The notes under the pieces were generated by a model. It worked only from the letters and a program-made list of their open reading frames with translations, did no database searches and was not told where the DNA came from. A stretch of 64,000 bases of DNA from Auanema rhodensis (taxonomy: Eukaryota; Nematoda; Chromadorea; Rhabditida; Rhabditidae), in contig OZ059900.1 of the NCBI GenBank assembly GCA_964057225.1, positions 21,591,638 to 21,655,637 of the forward strand, given 5' to 3'. The stretch's first letter is position 1; the number at the start of each line of letters is the position of its first letter. Below, in pieces: positions 34,501-48,200 of this stretch. A program made the position numbers and the translations under genes.

Positions 34501-36060
34501 TGGGAAATACTGTGTTTTTGTATTTTTCTAGTGTTCAGCATGTAAAATGCTTCATTTTAGTATGTAACACGATGAAATTCGTTGCATTTGACGACTCATA
34601 TGAACAAAAATCGATTTAATCAATATTAGCCATAAGGGGCGTGCCCTCAGAATATGCTAATTTCCTTAATTTTCTAACCCCTGTTTTTTGTCGTGAAAGT
34701 GGAACTAGACGTTGTAGGAACAATTTTGAGCTAGGTTTCATTGACATTGCATGAGTTTGAACACATGAAATCGTAAGTCAAAACCTTGTTTACAGCGAAA
34801 TTTCCAAAAACTCGTTTTCCAGCATAATAAAATATTTCTCATGGGAAATACTGTGTTTTTGTATTTTTTTAGTGTTCAGCATGTAAAATGCTTCATTTTA
34901 GTATGTAACACGCTGAAATTAATTGCATTTGACGACTCATATGAACAAAAATCGATTTAATCAATATTAGCCATAAGGGGCGTGCCCTCAGAATATGCTA
35001 ATTTCCTTAATTTTCTAACCCCTGTTTTTTTGTCGTGAAAGTGGAACTAGACGTTGTACGAACAATTTTGAGCTAGGTTTCATTGACATTGCATGAGTTT
35101 GAACACATGAAATCGTAAGTCAAAACCTTGTTTACAGCGAACTTTCCAAAAACTGGTTTTCCAGTATAATAAAATATTTCTCATGGGAAATACTGTGTTT
35201 TTGTATTTTTCTAGTGTTCAGCATGTGAAATGCTTCATTTTAGTATGTAACACGCTGAAATTCGTTGCATTTGACGACTCATATGAACAAAAATCGATTT
35301 AATCAATATTAGCCATAAGGGGCGTGCCCTCAGAATATGCTAATTTCCTTAATTTTCTAACCCCTGTTTTGTTGTCGTGAAAGTGGAACTAGACGTTGTA
35401 GGAACAATTTTGAGCTAGGTTTCATTGACATTGCATGAGTTTGAACACATGAAATCGTAAGTCAAAACCTTGTTTACAGCGAAATTTCCAAAAACTGGTT
35501 TTCCAGCATAATAAAATATTTCTCATGGGAAATACTGTGTTTTTGTATTTTTCTAGTGTTCAGCATGTAAAATGCTTCATTTTAGTTTGTAACACGCTGA
35601 AATTCGTTGCATTTGACGACTCATATGAACAAAAATCGATTTAATCAATATTAGCCATAAGGGGCGTGCCCTCAGAATATGCTAATTTCCTTAATTTTCT
35701 AACCCCTGTTTTTTTGTCGTGAAAGTGGAACTAGACGTTGTATTAACAATTTTGAGCTAGGTTTCATTGACATTGCATGAGTTTGAACACATGAAATCGT
35801 AAGTCAAAACCTTGTTTACAGCGAAATTTCCAAAAACTGGTTTTCCAGCATAATAAAATATTTCTCATGGGAAATACTGTGTTTTTGTATTTTTCTAGTG
35901 TTCAGCATGTAAAATGCTTCATTTTAGTATGTAACACGCTGAAATTCGTTGCATTTGACGACTCATATGAACAAAAATCGATTTAATCAATATTAGCCAT
36001 AAAGGGCGTGCCCTCAGAATATGCTAATTTCCTTAATTTTCTAACCCCTGTTTTTTTGTC
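34501..36060 (-). repeat. Transitional right-arm monomers
   Basis: About four and a half units lie between the 5-mer and the trimer domain. One unit repeats the AAACTCG and GAAATTAATTGC marks (about 34812 and 34917) but has a normal or A6-type tract, so it is a partial relative of the 5-mer. Single-copy oddities are ACACGATGAAATTC (34567), CGAACTTTCC (about 35139), CCAGTATAATAAAAT (35161) and TTTAGTTTGTAAC (35581). From here on GTATTAAC (35741) enters the right arm. Confidence 0.8.
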
Positions 36061-39000
36061 GTGAAAGTGGAACTAGACGTTGTACGAACAATTTTGAGCT
36101 AGGTTTCATTGACATTGCATGAGTTTGAACACATGAAATCGTAAGTCAAAACCTTGTTTACAGCGAAATTTCCAAAAACTGGTTTTCCAGCATAATAAAA
36201 TATTTCTCATGGGAAATACTGTGTTTTTGTATTTTTCTAGTGTTCAGCATGTAAAATGCTTCATTTTAGTATGTAACACGCTGAAATTCGTTGCATTTGA
36301 CTACTCATATGAACAAAAATCGATTTAATCAATATTAGCCATAAGGGGCGTGCCCTCAGAATATGCTAATTTCCTTAATTTTCTAACCCCTATTTTTTTG
36401 TCGTGAAAGTGGAACTAGACGTTGTAGGAACAATTTTGAGCTAGGTTTCATTGACATTGCATGAGTTTGAACACATGAAATCGTAAGTCAAAACCTTGTT
36501 TACAGCGAAATTTCCAAAAACTGGTTTTCCAGCATAATAAAATATTTCTCATGGGAAATACTGTGTTTTTGTATTTTTCTAGTGTTCAGCATGTAAAATG
36601 CTTCATTTTAGTATGTAACACGCTGAAATTCGTTGCATTTGACGACTCATATGAACAAAAATCGATTTAATCAATATTAGCCATAAAGGGCGTGCCCTCA
36701 GAATATGCTAATTTCCTTAATTTTCTAAGCCCTGTTTTTTTGTCGTGAAAGTGGAACTAGACGTTGTATTAACAATTTTGAGCTAGGTTTCATTGACATT
36801 GCATGAGTTTGAACACATGAAATCGTAAGTCAAAACCTTGTTTACAGCGAAATTTCCAAAAACTGGTTTTCCAGCATAATAAAATATTTCTCATGGGAAA
36901 TACTGTGTTTTTGTATTTTTCTAGTGTTCAGCATGTAAAATGCTTCATTTTAGTATGTAACACGCTGAAATTCGTTGCATTTGACGACTCATATGAACAA
37001 AAATCGATTTAATCAATATTAGCCATAAAGGGCGTGCCCTCAGAATATGCTAATTTCCTTAATTTTCTAACCCCTGTTTTTTTGTCGTGAAAGTGGAACT
37101 AGACGTTGTACGAACAATTTTGAGCTAGGTTTCATTGACATTGCATGAGTTTGAACACATGAAATCGTAAGTCAAAACCTTGTTTACAGCGAAATTTCCA
37201 AAAACTGGTTTTCCAGCATAATAAAATATTTCTCATGGGAAATACTGTGTTTTTGTATTTTTCTAGTGTTCAGCATGTAAAATGCTTCATTTTAGTATGT
37301 AACACGCTGAAATTCGTTGCATTTGACTACTCATATGAACAAAAATCGATTTAATCAATATTAGCCATAAGGGGCGTGCCCTCAGAATATGCTAATTTCC
37401 TTAATTTTCTAACCCCTATTTTTTTGTCGTGAAAGTGGAACTAGACGTTGTAGGAACAATTTTGAGCTAGGTTTCATTGACATTGCATGAGTTTGAACAC
37501 ATGAAATCGTAAGTCAAAACCTTGTTTACAGCGAAATTTCCAAAAACTGGTTTTCCAGCATAATAAAATATTTCTCATGGGAAATACTGTGTTTTTGTAT
37601 TTTTCTAGTGTTCAGCATGTAAAATGCTTCATTTTAGTATGTAACACGCTGAAATTCGTTGCATTTGACGACTCATATGAACAAAAATCGATTTAATCAA
37701 TATTAGCCATAAAGGGCGTGCCCTCAGAATATGCTAATTTCCTTAATTTTCTAAGCCCTGTTTTTTTGTCGTGAAAGTGGAACTAGACGTTGTATTAACA
37801 ATTTTGAGCTAGGTTTCATTGACATTGCATGAGTTTGAACACATGAAATCGTAAGTCAAAACCTTGTTTACAGCGAAATTTCCAAAAACTGGTTTTCCAG
37901 CATAATAAAATATTTCTCATGGGAAATACTGTGTTTTTGTATTTTTCTAGTGTTCAGCATGTAAAATGCTTCATTTTAGTATGTAACACGCTGAAATTCG
38001 TTGCATTTGACTACTCATATGAACAAAAATCGATTTAATCAATATTAGCCATAAGGGGCGTGCCCTCAGAATATGCTAATTTCCTTAATTTTCTAACCCC
38101 TATTTTTTTGTCGTGAAAGTGGAACTAGACGTTGTAGGAACAATTTTGAGCTAGGTTTCATTGACATTGCATGAGTTTGAACACATGAAATCGTAAGTCA
38201 AAACCTTGTTTACAGCGAAATTTCCAAAAACTGGTTTTCCAGCATAATAAAATATTTCTCATGGGAAATACTGTGTTTTTGTATTTTTCTAGTGTTCAGC
38301 ATGTAAAATGCTTCATTTTAGTATGTAACACGCTGAAATTCGTTGCATTTGACGACTCATATGAACAAAAATCGATTTAATCAATATTAGCCATAAAGGG
38401 CGTGCCCTCAGAATATGCTAATTTCCTTAATTTTCTAAGCCCTGTTTTTTTGTCGTGAAAGTGGAACTAGACGTTGTATTAACAATTTTGAGCTAGGTTT
38501 CATTGACATTGCATGAGTTTGAACACATGAAATCGTAAGTCAAAACCTTGTTTACAGCGAAATTTCCAAAAACTGGTTTTCCAGCATAATAAAATATTTC
38601 TCATGGGAAATACTGTGTTTTTGTATTTTTCTAGTGTTCAGCATGTAAAATGCTTCATTTTAGTATGTAACACGCTGAAATTCGTTGCATTTGACGACTC
38701 ATATGAACAAAAATCGATTTAATCAATATTAGCCATAAAGGGCGTGCCCTCAGAATATGCTAATTTCCTTAATTTTCTAACCCCTGTTTTTTTGTCGTGA
38801 AAGTGGAACTAGACGTTGTACGAACAATTTTGAGCTAGGTTTCATTGACATTGCATGAGTTTGAACACATGAAATCGTAAGTCAAAACCTTGTTTACAGC
38901 GAAATTTCCAAAAACTGGTTTTCCAGCATAATAAAATATTTCTCATGGGAAATACTGTGTTTTTGTATTTTTCTAGTGTTCAGCATGTAAAATGCTTCAT

Positions 39001-40000
39001 TTTAGTATGTAACACGCTGAAATTCGTTGCATTTGACTACTCATATGAACAAAAATCGATTTAATCAATATTAGCCATAAGGGGCGTGCCCTCAGAATAT
39101 GCTAATTTCCTTAATTTTCTAACCCCTATTTTTTTGTCGTGAAAGTGGAACTAGACGTTGTAGGAACAATTTTGAGCTAGGTTTCATTGACATTGCATGA
39201 GTTTGAACACATGAAATCGTAAGTCAAAACCTTGTTTACAGCGAAATTTCCAAAAACTGGTTTTCCAGCATAATAAAATATTTCTCATGGGAAATACTGT
39301 GTTTTTGTATTTTTCTAGTGTTCAGCATGTAAAATGCTTCATTTTAGTATGTAACACGCTGAAATTCGTTGCATTTGACGACTCATATGAACAAAAATCG
39401 ATTTAATCAATATTAGCCATAAAGGGCGTGCCCTCAGAATATGCTAATTTCCTTAATTTTCTAAGCCCTGTTTTTTTGTCGTGAAAGTGGAACTAGACGT
39501 TGTATTAACAATTTTGAGCTAGGTTTCATTGACATTGCATGAGTTTGAACACATGAAATCGTAAGTCAAAACCTTGTTTACAGCGAAATTTCCAAAAACT
39601 GGTTTTCCAGCATAATAAAATATTTCTCATGAGAAATACTGTGTTTTTGTATTTTTCTAGTGTTCAGCATGTAAAATGCTTCATTTCAGTATGTAACACG
39701 CTGAAATTCGTTGCATTTGACGACTCATATGAACAAAAATCGATTTAATCAATATTAGCCATAAAGGGCGTGCCCTCAGAATATGCTAATTTCCTTAATT
39801 TTCTAACCCCTGTTTTTTTGTCGTGAAAGTGGAACTAGACGTTGTACGAACAATTTTGAGCTAGGTTTCATTGACATTGCATGAGTTTGAACACATGAAA
39901 TCGTAAGTCAAAACCTTGTTTACAGCGAAATTTCCAAAAACTGGTTTTCCAGCATAATAAAATATTTCTCATGGGAAATACTGTGTTTTTGTATTTTTCT
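36061..40000 (-). repeat. Trimer HOR, 1026 bp
   Basis: Three subtypes follow each other: GTACGAAC; then TTGACTACTC with CCCCTATTTTTTTG and GTAGGAAC; then CTAAGCCCTG with GTATTAAC. TTGACTACTC is at 36301, 37327, 38011 and 39037, giving offsets of 1026, 684 and 1026. The 684 step is one missing GTACGAAC unit between 37.8 and 38.0 kb. Copies appear identical. The GTATTAAC unit at the end of the domain is followed by a TCATGAGAAATACTG copy with TTTCAGTATG (about 39630-39690), which starts the next lineage. This is the clearest short-unit HOR in the window and the part most like alpha-satellite organisation. Confidence 0.9.
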
Positions 40001-43000
40001 AGTGTTCAGCATGTAAAATGCTTCATTTTAGTATGTAACACGCTGAAATTCGTTGCATTTGACGACTCATATGAACAAAAATCGATTTAATCAATATTAG
40101 CCATAAGGGGCGTGCCCTCAGAATATGCTAATTTCCTTAATTTTCTAACCCCTGTTTTGTTGTCGTGAAAGTGGAACTAGACGTTGTAGGAACAATTTTG
40201 AGCTAGGTTTCATTGACATTGCATGAGTTTGAACACATGAAATCGTAAGTCAAAACCTTGTTTACAGCGAAATTTCCAAAAACTGGTTTTCCAGCATAAT
40301 AAAATATTTCTCATGGGAAATACTGTGTTTTTGTATTTTTCTAGTGTTCAGCATGTAAAATGCTTCATTTTAGTATGTAACACGCTGAAATTCGTTGCAT
40401 TTGACGACTCATATGAACAAAAATCGATTTAATCAATATTAGCCATAAGGGGCGTGCCCTCAGAATATGCTAATTTCCTTAATTTTCTAACCCCTGTTTT
40501 TTTGTCGTGAAAGTGGAACTAGACGTTGTATTAACAATTTTGAGCTAGGTTTCATTGACATTGCATGAGTTTGAACACATGAAATCGTAAGTCAAAACCT
40601 TGTTTACAGCGAAATTTCCAAAAACTGGTTTTCCAGCATAATAAAATATTTCTCATGGGAAATACTGTGTTTTTGTATTTTTCTAGTGTTCAGCATGTAA
40701 AATGCTTCATTTTAGTATGTAACACGCTGAAATTCGTTGCATTTGACGACTCATATGAACAAAAATCGATTTAATCAATATTAGCCATAAAGGGCGTGCC
40801 CTCAGAATATGCTAATTTCCTTAATTTTCTAACCCCTGTTTTTTTGTCGTGAAAGTGGAACTAGACGTTGTACGAACAATTTTGAGCTAGGTTTCATTGA
40901 CATTGCATGAGTTTGAACACATGAAATCGTAAGTCAAAACCTTGTTTACAGCGAAATTTCCAAAAACTGGTTTTCCAGCATAATAAAATATTTCTCATGG
41001 GAAATACTGTGTTTTTGTATTTTTCTAGTGTTCAGCATGTAAAATGCTTCATTTTAGTATGTAACACGCTGAAATTCGTTGCATTTGACTACTCATATGA
41101 ACAAAAATCGATTTAATCAATATTAGCCATAAGGGGCGTGCCCTCAGAATATGCTAATTTCCTTAATTTTCTAACCCCTATTTTTTTGTCGTGAAAGTGG
41201 AACTAGACGTTGTAGGAACAATTTTGAGCTAGGTTTCATTGACATTGCATGAGTTTGAACACATGAAATCGTAAGTCAAAACCTTGTTTACAGCGAAATT
41301 TCCAAAAACTGGTTTTCCAGCATAATAAAATATTTCTCATGGGAAATACTGTGTTTTTGTATTTTTCTAGTGTTCAGCATGTAAAATGCTTCATTTTAGT
41401 ATGTAACACGCTGAAATTCGTTGCATTTGACGACTCATATGAACAAAAATCGATTTAATCAATATTAGCCATAAAGGGCGTGCCCTCAGAATATGCTAAT
41501 TTCCTTAATTTTCTAAGCCCTGTTTTTTTGTCGTGAAAGTGGAACTAGACGTTGTATTAACAATTTTGAGCTAGGTTTCATTGACATTGCATGAGTTTGA
41601 ACACATGAAATCGTAAGTCAAAACCTTGTTTACAGCGAAATTTCCAAAAACTGGTTTTCCAGCATAATAAAATATTTCTCATGAGAAATACTGTGTTTTT
41701 GTATTTTTCTAGTGTTCAGCATGTAAAATGCTTCATTTCAGTATGTAACACGCTGAAATTCGTTGCATTTGACGACTCATATGAACAAAAATCGATTTAA
41801 TCAATATTAGCCATAAAGGGCGTGCCCTCAGAATATGCTAATTTCCTTAATTTTCTAACCCCTGTTTTTTTGTCGTGAAAGTGGAACTAGACGTTGTACG
41901 AACAATTTTGAGCTAGGTTTCATTGACATTGCATGAGTTTGAACACATGAAATCGTAAGTCAAAACCTTGTTTACAGCGAAATTTCCAAAAACTGGTTTT
42001 CCAGCATAATAAAATATTTCTCATGGGAAATACTGTGTTTTTGTATTTTTCTAGTGTTCAGCATGTAAAATGCTTCATTTTAGTATGTAACACGCTGAAA
42101 TTCGTTGCATTTGACTACTCATATGAACAAAAATCGATTTAATCAATATTAGCCATAAGGGGCGTGCCCTCAGAATATGCTAATTTCCTTAATTTTCTAA
42201 CCCCTATTTTTTTGTCGTGAAAGTGGAACTAGACGTTGTAGGAACAATTTTGAGCTAGGTTTCATTGACATTGCATGAGTTTGAACACATGAAATCGTAA
42301 GTCAAATCCTTGTTTACAGCGAAATTTCCAAAAACTGGTTTTCCAGCATAATAAAATATTTCTCATGGGAAATACTGTGTTTTTGTATTTTTCTAGTGTT
42401 CAGCATGTAAAATGCTTCATTTTAGTATGTAACACGCTGAAATTCGTTGCATTTGACGACTCATATGAACAAAAATCGATTTAATCAATATTAGCCATAA
42501 AGGGCGTGCCCTCAGAATATGCTAATTTCCTTAATTTTCTAACCCCGGTTTTTTTGTCGTGAAAGTGGAACTAGACGTTGTAGGAACAATTTTGAGCTAG
42601 GTTTCATTGACATTGCATGAGTTTGAACACATGAAATCGTAAGTCAAAACCTTGTTTACAGCGAAATTTCCAAAAACTGGTTTTCCAGCATAATAAAATA
42701 TTTCTCATGTGAAATACTGTGTTTTTGTATTTTTCTAGTGTTCAGCATGTAAAATGCTTCATTTTAGTATGTAACACGCTGAAATTCGTTGCATTTGACG
42801 ACTCATATGAACAAAAATCGATTTAATCAATATTAGCCATAAGGGGCGTGCCCTCAGAATATGCTAATTTCCTTAATTTTCTAAGCCCTGTTTTTTTGTC
42901 GTGAAAGTGGAACTAGACGTTGTATTAACAATTTTGAGCTAGGTTTCATTGACATTGCATGAGTTTGAACACATGAAATCGTAAGTCAAAACCTTGTTTA

Positions 43001-44300
43001 CAGCGAAATTTCCAAAAACTGGTTTTCCAGCATAATAAAATATTTCTCATGAGAAATACTGTGTTTTTGTATTTTTCTAGTGTTCAGCATGTAAAATGCT
43101 TCATTTCAGTATGTAACACGCTGAAATTCGTTGCATTTGACGACTCATATGAACAAAAATCGATTTAATCAATATTAGCCATAAAGGGCGTGCCCTCAGA
43201 ATATGCTAATTTCCTTAATTTTCTAACCCCTGTTTTTTTGTCGTGAAAGTGGAACTAGACGTTGTACGAACAATTTTGAGCTAGGTTTCATTGACATTGC
43301 ATGAGTTTGAACACATGAAATCGTAAGTCAAAACCTTGTTTACAGCGAAATTTCCAAAAACTGGTTTTCCAGCATAATAAAATATTTCTCATGGGAAATA
43401 CTGTGTTTTTGTATTTTTCTAGTGTTCAGCATGTAAAATGCTTCATTTTAGTATGTAACACGCTGAAATTCGTTGCATTTGACTACTCATATGAACAAAA
43501 ATCGATTTAATCAATATTAGCCATAAGGGGCGTGCCCTCAGAATATGCTAATTTCCTTAATTTTCTAACCCCTATTTTTTTGTCGTGAAAGTGGAACTAG
43601 ACGTTGTAGGAACAATTTTGAGCTAGGTTTCATTGACATTGCATGAGTTTGAACACATGAAATCGTAAGTCAAATCCTTGTTTACAGCGAAATTTCCAAA
43701 AACTGGTTTTCCAGCATAATAAAATATTTCTCATGGGAAATACTGTGTTTTTGTATTTTTCTAGTGTTCAGCATGTAAAATGCTTCATTTTAGTATGTAA
43801 CACGCTGAAATTCGTTGCATTTGACGACTCATATGAACAAAAATCGATTTAATCAATATTAGCCATAAAGGGCGTGCCCTCAGAATATGCTAATTTCCTT
43901 AATTTTCTAACCCCGGTTTTTTTGTCGTGAAAGTGGAACTAGACGTTGTAGGAACAATTTTGAGCTAGGTTTCATTGACATTGCATGAGTTTGAACACAT
44001 GAAATCGTAAGTCAAAACCTTGTTTACAGCGAAATTTCCAAAAACTGGTTTTCCAGCATAATAAAATATTTCTCATGTGAAATACTGTGTTTTTGTATTT
44101 TTCTAGTGTTCAGCATGTAAAATGCTTCATTTTAGTATGTAACACGCTGAAATTCGTTGCATTTGACGACTCATATGAACAAAAATCGATTTAATCAATA
44201 TTAGCCATAAGGGGCGTGCCCTCAGAATATGCTAATTTCCTTAATTTTCTAACCCCTGTTTTTTTGTCGTGAAAGTGGAACTAGACGTTGTACGAACAAT
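40001..44300 (-). repeat. 4-monomer HOR (1368 bp) grown from the trimer
   Basis: The trimer order persists (TTGACTACTC at 41089, 42115 and 43483), but the last unit gains a monomer. GTCAAATCC (42301 and 43669), CCCCGGTTTTTTTG and TCATGTGAAATACTG (about 42706 and 44074) all recur at 1368. TCATGAGAAATACTG with TTTCAGTATG occurs at about 41681 and 43049, the same offset. The second copy continues into ordinary units from about 44.25 kb. Confidence 0.87.
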
Positions 44301-47300
44301 TTTGAGCTAGGTTTCATTGACATTGCATGAGTTTGAACACATGAAATCGTAAGTCAAAACCTTGTTTACAGCGAAATTTCCAAAAACTGGTTTTCCAGCA
44401 TAATAAAATATTTCTCATGGGAAATACTGTGTTTTTGTATTTTTCTAGTGTTCAGCATGTAAAATGCTTCATTTTAGTATGTAACACGCTGAAATTCGTT
44501 GCATTTGACGACTCATATGAACAAAAATCGATTTAATCAATATTAGCCATAAGGGGCGTGCCCTCAGAATATGCTAATTTCCTTAATTTTCTAACCCCTG
44601 TTTTTTGTCGTGAAAGTGGAACTAGACGTTGTAGGAACAATTTTGAGCTAGGTTTCATTGACATTGCATGAGTTTGAACACATGAAATCGTAAGTCAAAA
44701 CCTTGTTTACAGCGAAATTTCCAAAAACTGGTTTTCCAGCATAATAAAATATTTCTCATGGGAAATACTGTGTTTTTGTATTTTTCTAGTGTTCAGCATG
44801 TAAAATGCTTCATTTTAGTATGTAACACGCTGAAATTCGTTGCATTTGACGACTCATATGAACAAAAATCGATTTAATCAATATTAGCCATAAGAGGCGT
44901 GCCCTCAGAATATGCGAATTTCCTTAATTTTCTAACCCCTGTTTTTTTGTCGTGAAAGTGGAACTAGACGTTGTACGAACAATTTTTAGCTAGGTTTCAT
45001 TGACATTGCATGAGTTTGAACACATGAAATCGTAAGTCAAAACCTTGTTTACAGCGAAATTTCCAAAAACTGGTTTTCCAGCATAATAAAATATTTCTCA
45101 TGGGAAATACTGTGTTTTTGTATTTTTCTAGCGTTCAGCATGTAAAATGCTTCATTTTAGTATGTAACACGCTGAAATTCGTTGCATTTGACGACTCATA
45201 TGAACAAAAATCGATTTAATCAATATTAGCCATAAAGGGCGTGCCCTCAGAATATGCTAATTTCCTTAATTTTCTAACCCGTGTTTTTTAGTCGTGAAAG
45301 TGGAACTAGACGTTGTACGAACAATTTTGAGCTAGGTTTCATTGACATTGCATGAGTTTGAACACATGAAATCGTAAGTCAAAACCTTGTTTACAGCGAA
45401 ATTTCCAAAAACTGGTTTTCCAGCATAATAAAATATTTCTCATGGGAAATACTGTGTTTTTGTATTTTTCTAGTGTTCAGCATGTAAAATGCTTCATTTT
45501 AGTATGTAACACGCTGAAATTCGTTGCATTTGACGACTCATATGAACAAAAATCGATTTAATCAATATTAGCCATAAAGGGCGTGCCCTCAGAATATGCT
45601 AATTTCCTTAATTTTCTAACCCCGGTTTTTTTGTCGTGAAAGTGGAACTAGACGTTGTAGGAACAATTTTGAGCTAGGTTTCATTGACATTGCATGAGTT
45701 TGAACACATGAAATCGTAAGTCAAAACCTTGTTTACAGCGAAATTTCCAAAAACTGGTTTTCCAGCATAATAAAATATTTCTCATGTGAAATACTGTGTT
45801 TTTGTATTTTTCTAGTGTTCAGCATGTAAAATGCTTCATTTTAGTATGTAACACGCTGAAATTCGTTGCATTTGACGACTCATATGAACAAAAATCGAAT
45901 TAATCAATATTAGCCATAAGGGGCGTGCCCTCAGAATATGCTAATTTCCTTAATTTTCTAACCCCTGTTTTTTGTCGTGAAAGTGGAACTAGACGTTGTA
46001 CGAACAATTTTGAGCTAGGTTTCATTGACATTGCATGAGTTTGAACACATGAAATCGTAAGTCAAAACCTTGTTTACAGCGAAATTTCCAAAAACTGGTT
46101 TTCCAGCATAATAAAATATTTCTCATGGGAAAAACTGTGTTTTTGTATTTTTCTAGTGTTCAGCATGTAAAATGCTTCATTTTAGTATGTAACACGCTGA
46201 AATTCGTTGCATTTGACGACTCATATGAACAAAAATCGATTTAATCAATATTAGCCATAAGGGGCGTGCCCTCAGAATATGCTAATTTCCTTAATTTTCT
46301 AACCCCTGTTTTTTTGTCGTGAAAGTGGAACTAGACGTTGTAGGAACAATTTTGAGCTAGGTTTCATTGACATTGCATGAGTTTGAACACATGAAATCGT
46401 AAGTCAAAACCTTGTTTACAGCGAAATTTCCAAAAACTGGTTTTCCAGCATAATAAAATATTTCTCATGGGAAATACTGTGTTTTTGTATTTTTCTAGTG
46501 TTCAGCATGTAAAATGCTTCATTTTAGTATGTAACACGCTGAAATTCGTTGCATTTGACGACTCATATGAACAAAAATCGATTTAATCAATATTAGCCAT
46601 AAAGGGCGTGCCCTCAGAATATGCTAATTTCCTTAATTTTCTAACCCCTGTTTTTTTGTCGTGAAAGTGGAACTAGACGTTGTACGAACAATTTTGAGCT
46701 AGGTTTCATTGACATTGCATGAGTTTGAACACATGAAATCGTAAGTCAAAACCTTGTTTACAGCGAAATTTCCAAAAACTGGTTTTCCAGCATAATAAAA
46801 TATTTCTCATGGGAAATACTGTGTTTTTGTATTTTTCTAGTGTTCAGCATGTAAAATGCTTCATTTTAGTATGTAACACGCTGAAATTCGTTGCATTTGA
46901 CGACTCATATGAACAAAAATCGATTTAATCAATATTAGCCATAAAGGGCGTGCCCTCAGAATATGCTAATTTCCTTAATTTTCTAACCCCTGTTTTTTTG
47001 TCGTGAAAGTGGAACTAGACGTTGTATTAACAATTTTGAGCTAGGTTTCATTGACATTGCATGAGTTTGAACACATGAAATCGTAAGTCAAAACCTTGTT
47101 TACAGCGAAATTTCCAAAAACTGGTTTTCCAGCATAATAAAATATTTCTCATGAGAAATACTGTGTTTTTGTATTTTTCTAGTGTTCAGCATGTAAAATG
47201 CTTCATTTCAGTATGTAACACGCTGAAATTCGTTGCATTTGACGACTCATATGAACAAAAATCGATTTAATCAATATTAGCCATAAAGGGCGTGCCCTCA

Positions 47301-48200
47301 GAATATGCTAATTTCCTTAATTTTCTAACCCCTGTTTTTTTGTCGTGAAAGTGGAACTAGACGTTGTACGAACAATTTTGAGCTAGGTTTCATTGACATT
47401 GCATGAGTTTGAACACATGAAATCGTAAGTCAAAACCTTGTTTACAGCGAAATTTCCAAAAACTGGTTTTCCAGCATAATAAAATATTTCTCATGGGAAA
47501 TACTGTGTTTTTGTATTTTTCTAGTGTTCAGCATGTAAAATGCTTCATTTTAGTATGTAACACGCTGAAATTCGTTGCATTTGACGACTCATATGAACAA
47601 AAATCGATTTAATCAATATTAGCCATAAAGGGCGTGCCCTCAGAATATGCTAATTTCCTTAATTTTCTAACCCCTGTTTTTTTGTCGTGAAAGTGGAACT
47701 AGACGTTGTATTAACAATTTTGAGCTAGGTTTCATTGACATTGCATGAGTTTGAACACATGAAATCGTAAGTCAAAACCTTGTTTACAGCGAAATTTCCA
47801 AAAACTGGTTTTCCAGCATAATAAAATATTTCTCATGAGAAATACTGTGTTTTTGTATTTTTCTAGTGTTCAGCATGTAAAATGCTTCATTTCAGTATGT
47901 AACACGCTGAAATTCGTTGCATTTGACGACTCATATGAACAAAAATCGATTTAATCAATATTAGCCATAAAGGGCGTGCCCTCAGAATATGCTAATTTCC
48001 TTAATTTTCTAACCCCTGTTTTTTTGTCGTGAAAGTGGAACTAGACGTTGTACGAACAATTTTGAGCTAGGTTTCATTGACATTGCATGAGTTTGAACAC
48101 ATGAAATCGTAAGTCAAAACCTTGTTTACAGCGAAATTTCCAAAAACTGGTTTTCCAGCATAATAAAATATTTCTCATGGGAAATACTGTGTTTTTGTAT
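44301..48200 (-). repeat. Mixed domain ending in a dimer HOR (about 684 bp)
   Basis: Units with TATGCGAATTTCC and AATTTTTAGC (44911-44990), CTAGCGTTCAGC (45128), CCCGTGTTTTTTAG (about 45278), CCCCGGTTTTTTTG, TCGAATTAATC (45895) and GGGAAAAACTG (46127) form an ordered series repeated 7.2 kb downstream. From about 46.6 kb two subtypes alternate: GTACGAAC, then GTATTAAC with TCATGAGAAATACTG and TTTCAGTATG. The latter is at about 47150 and 47834, about 684 bp apart. Confidence 0.85.
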
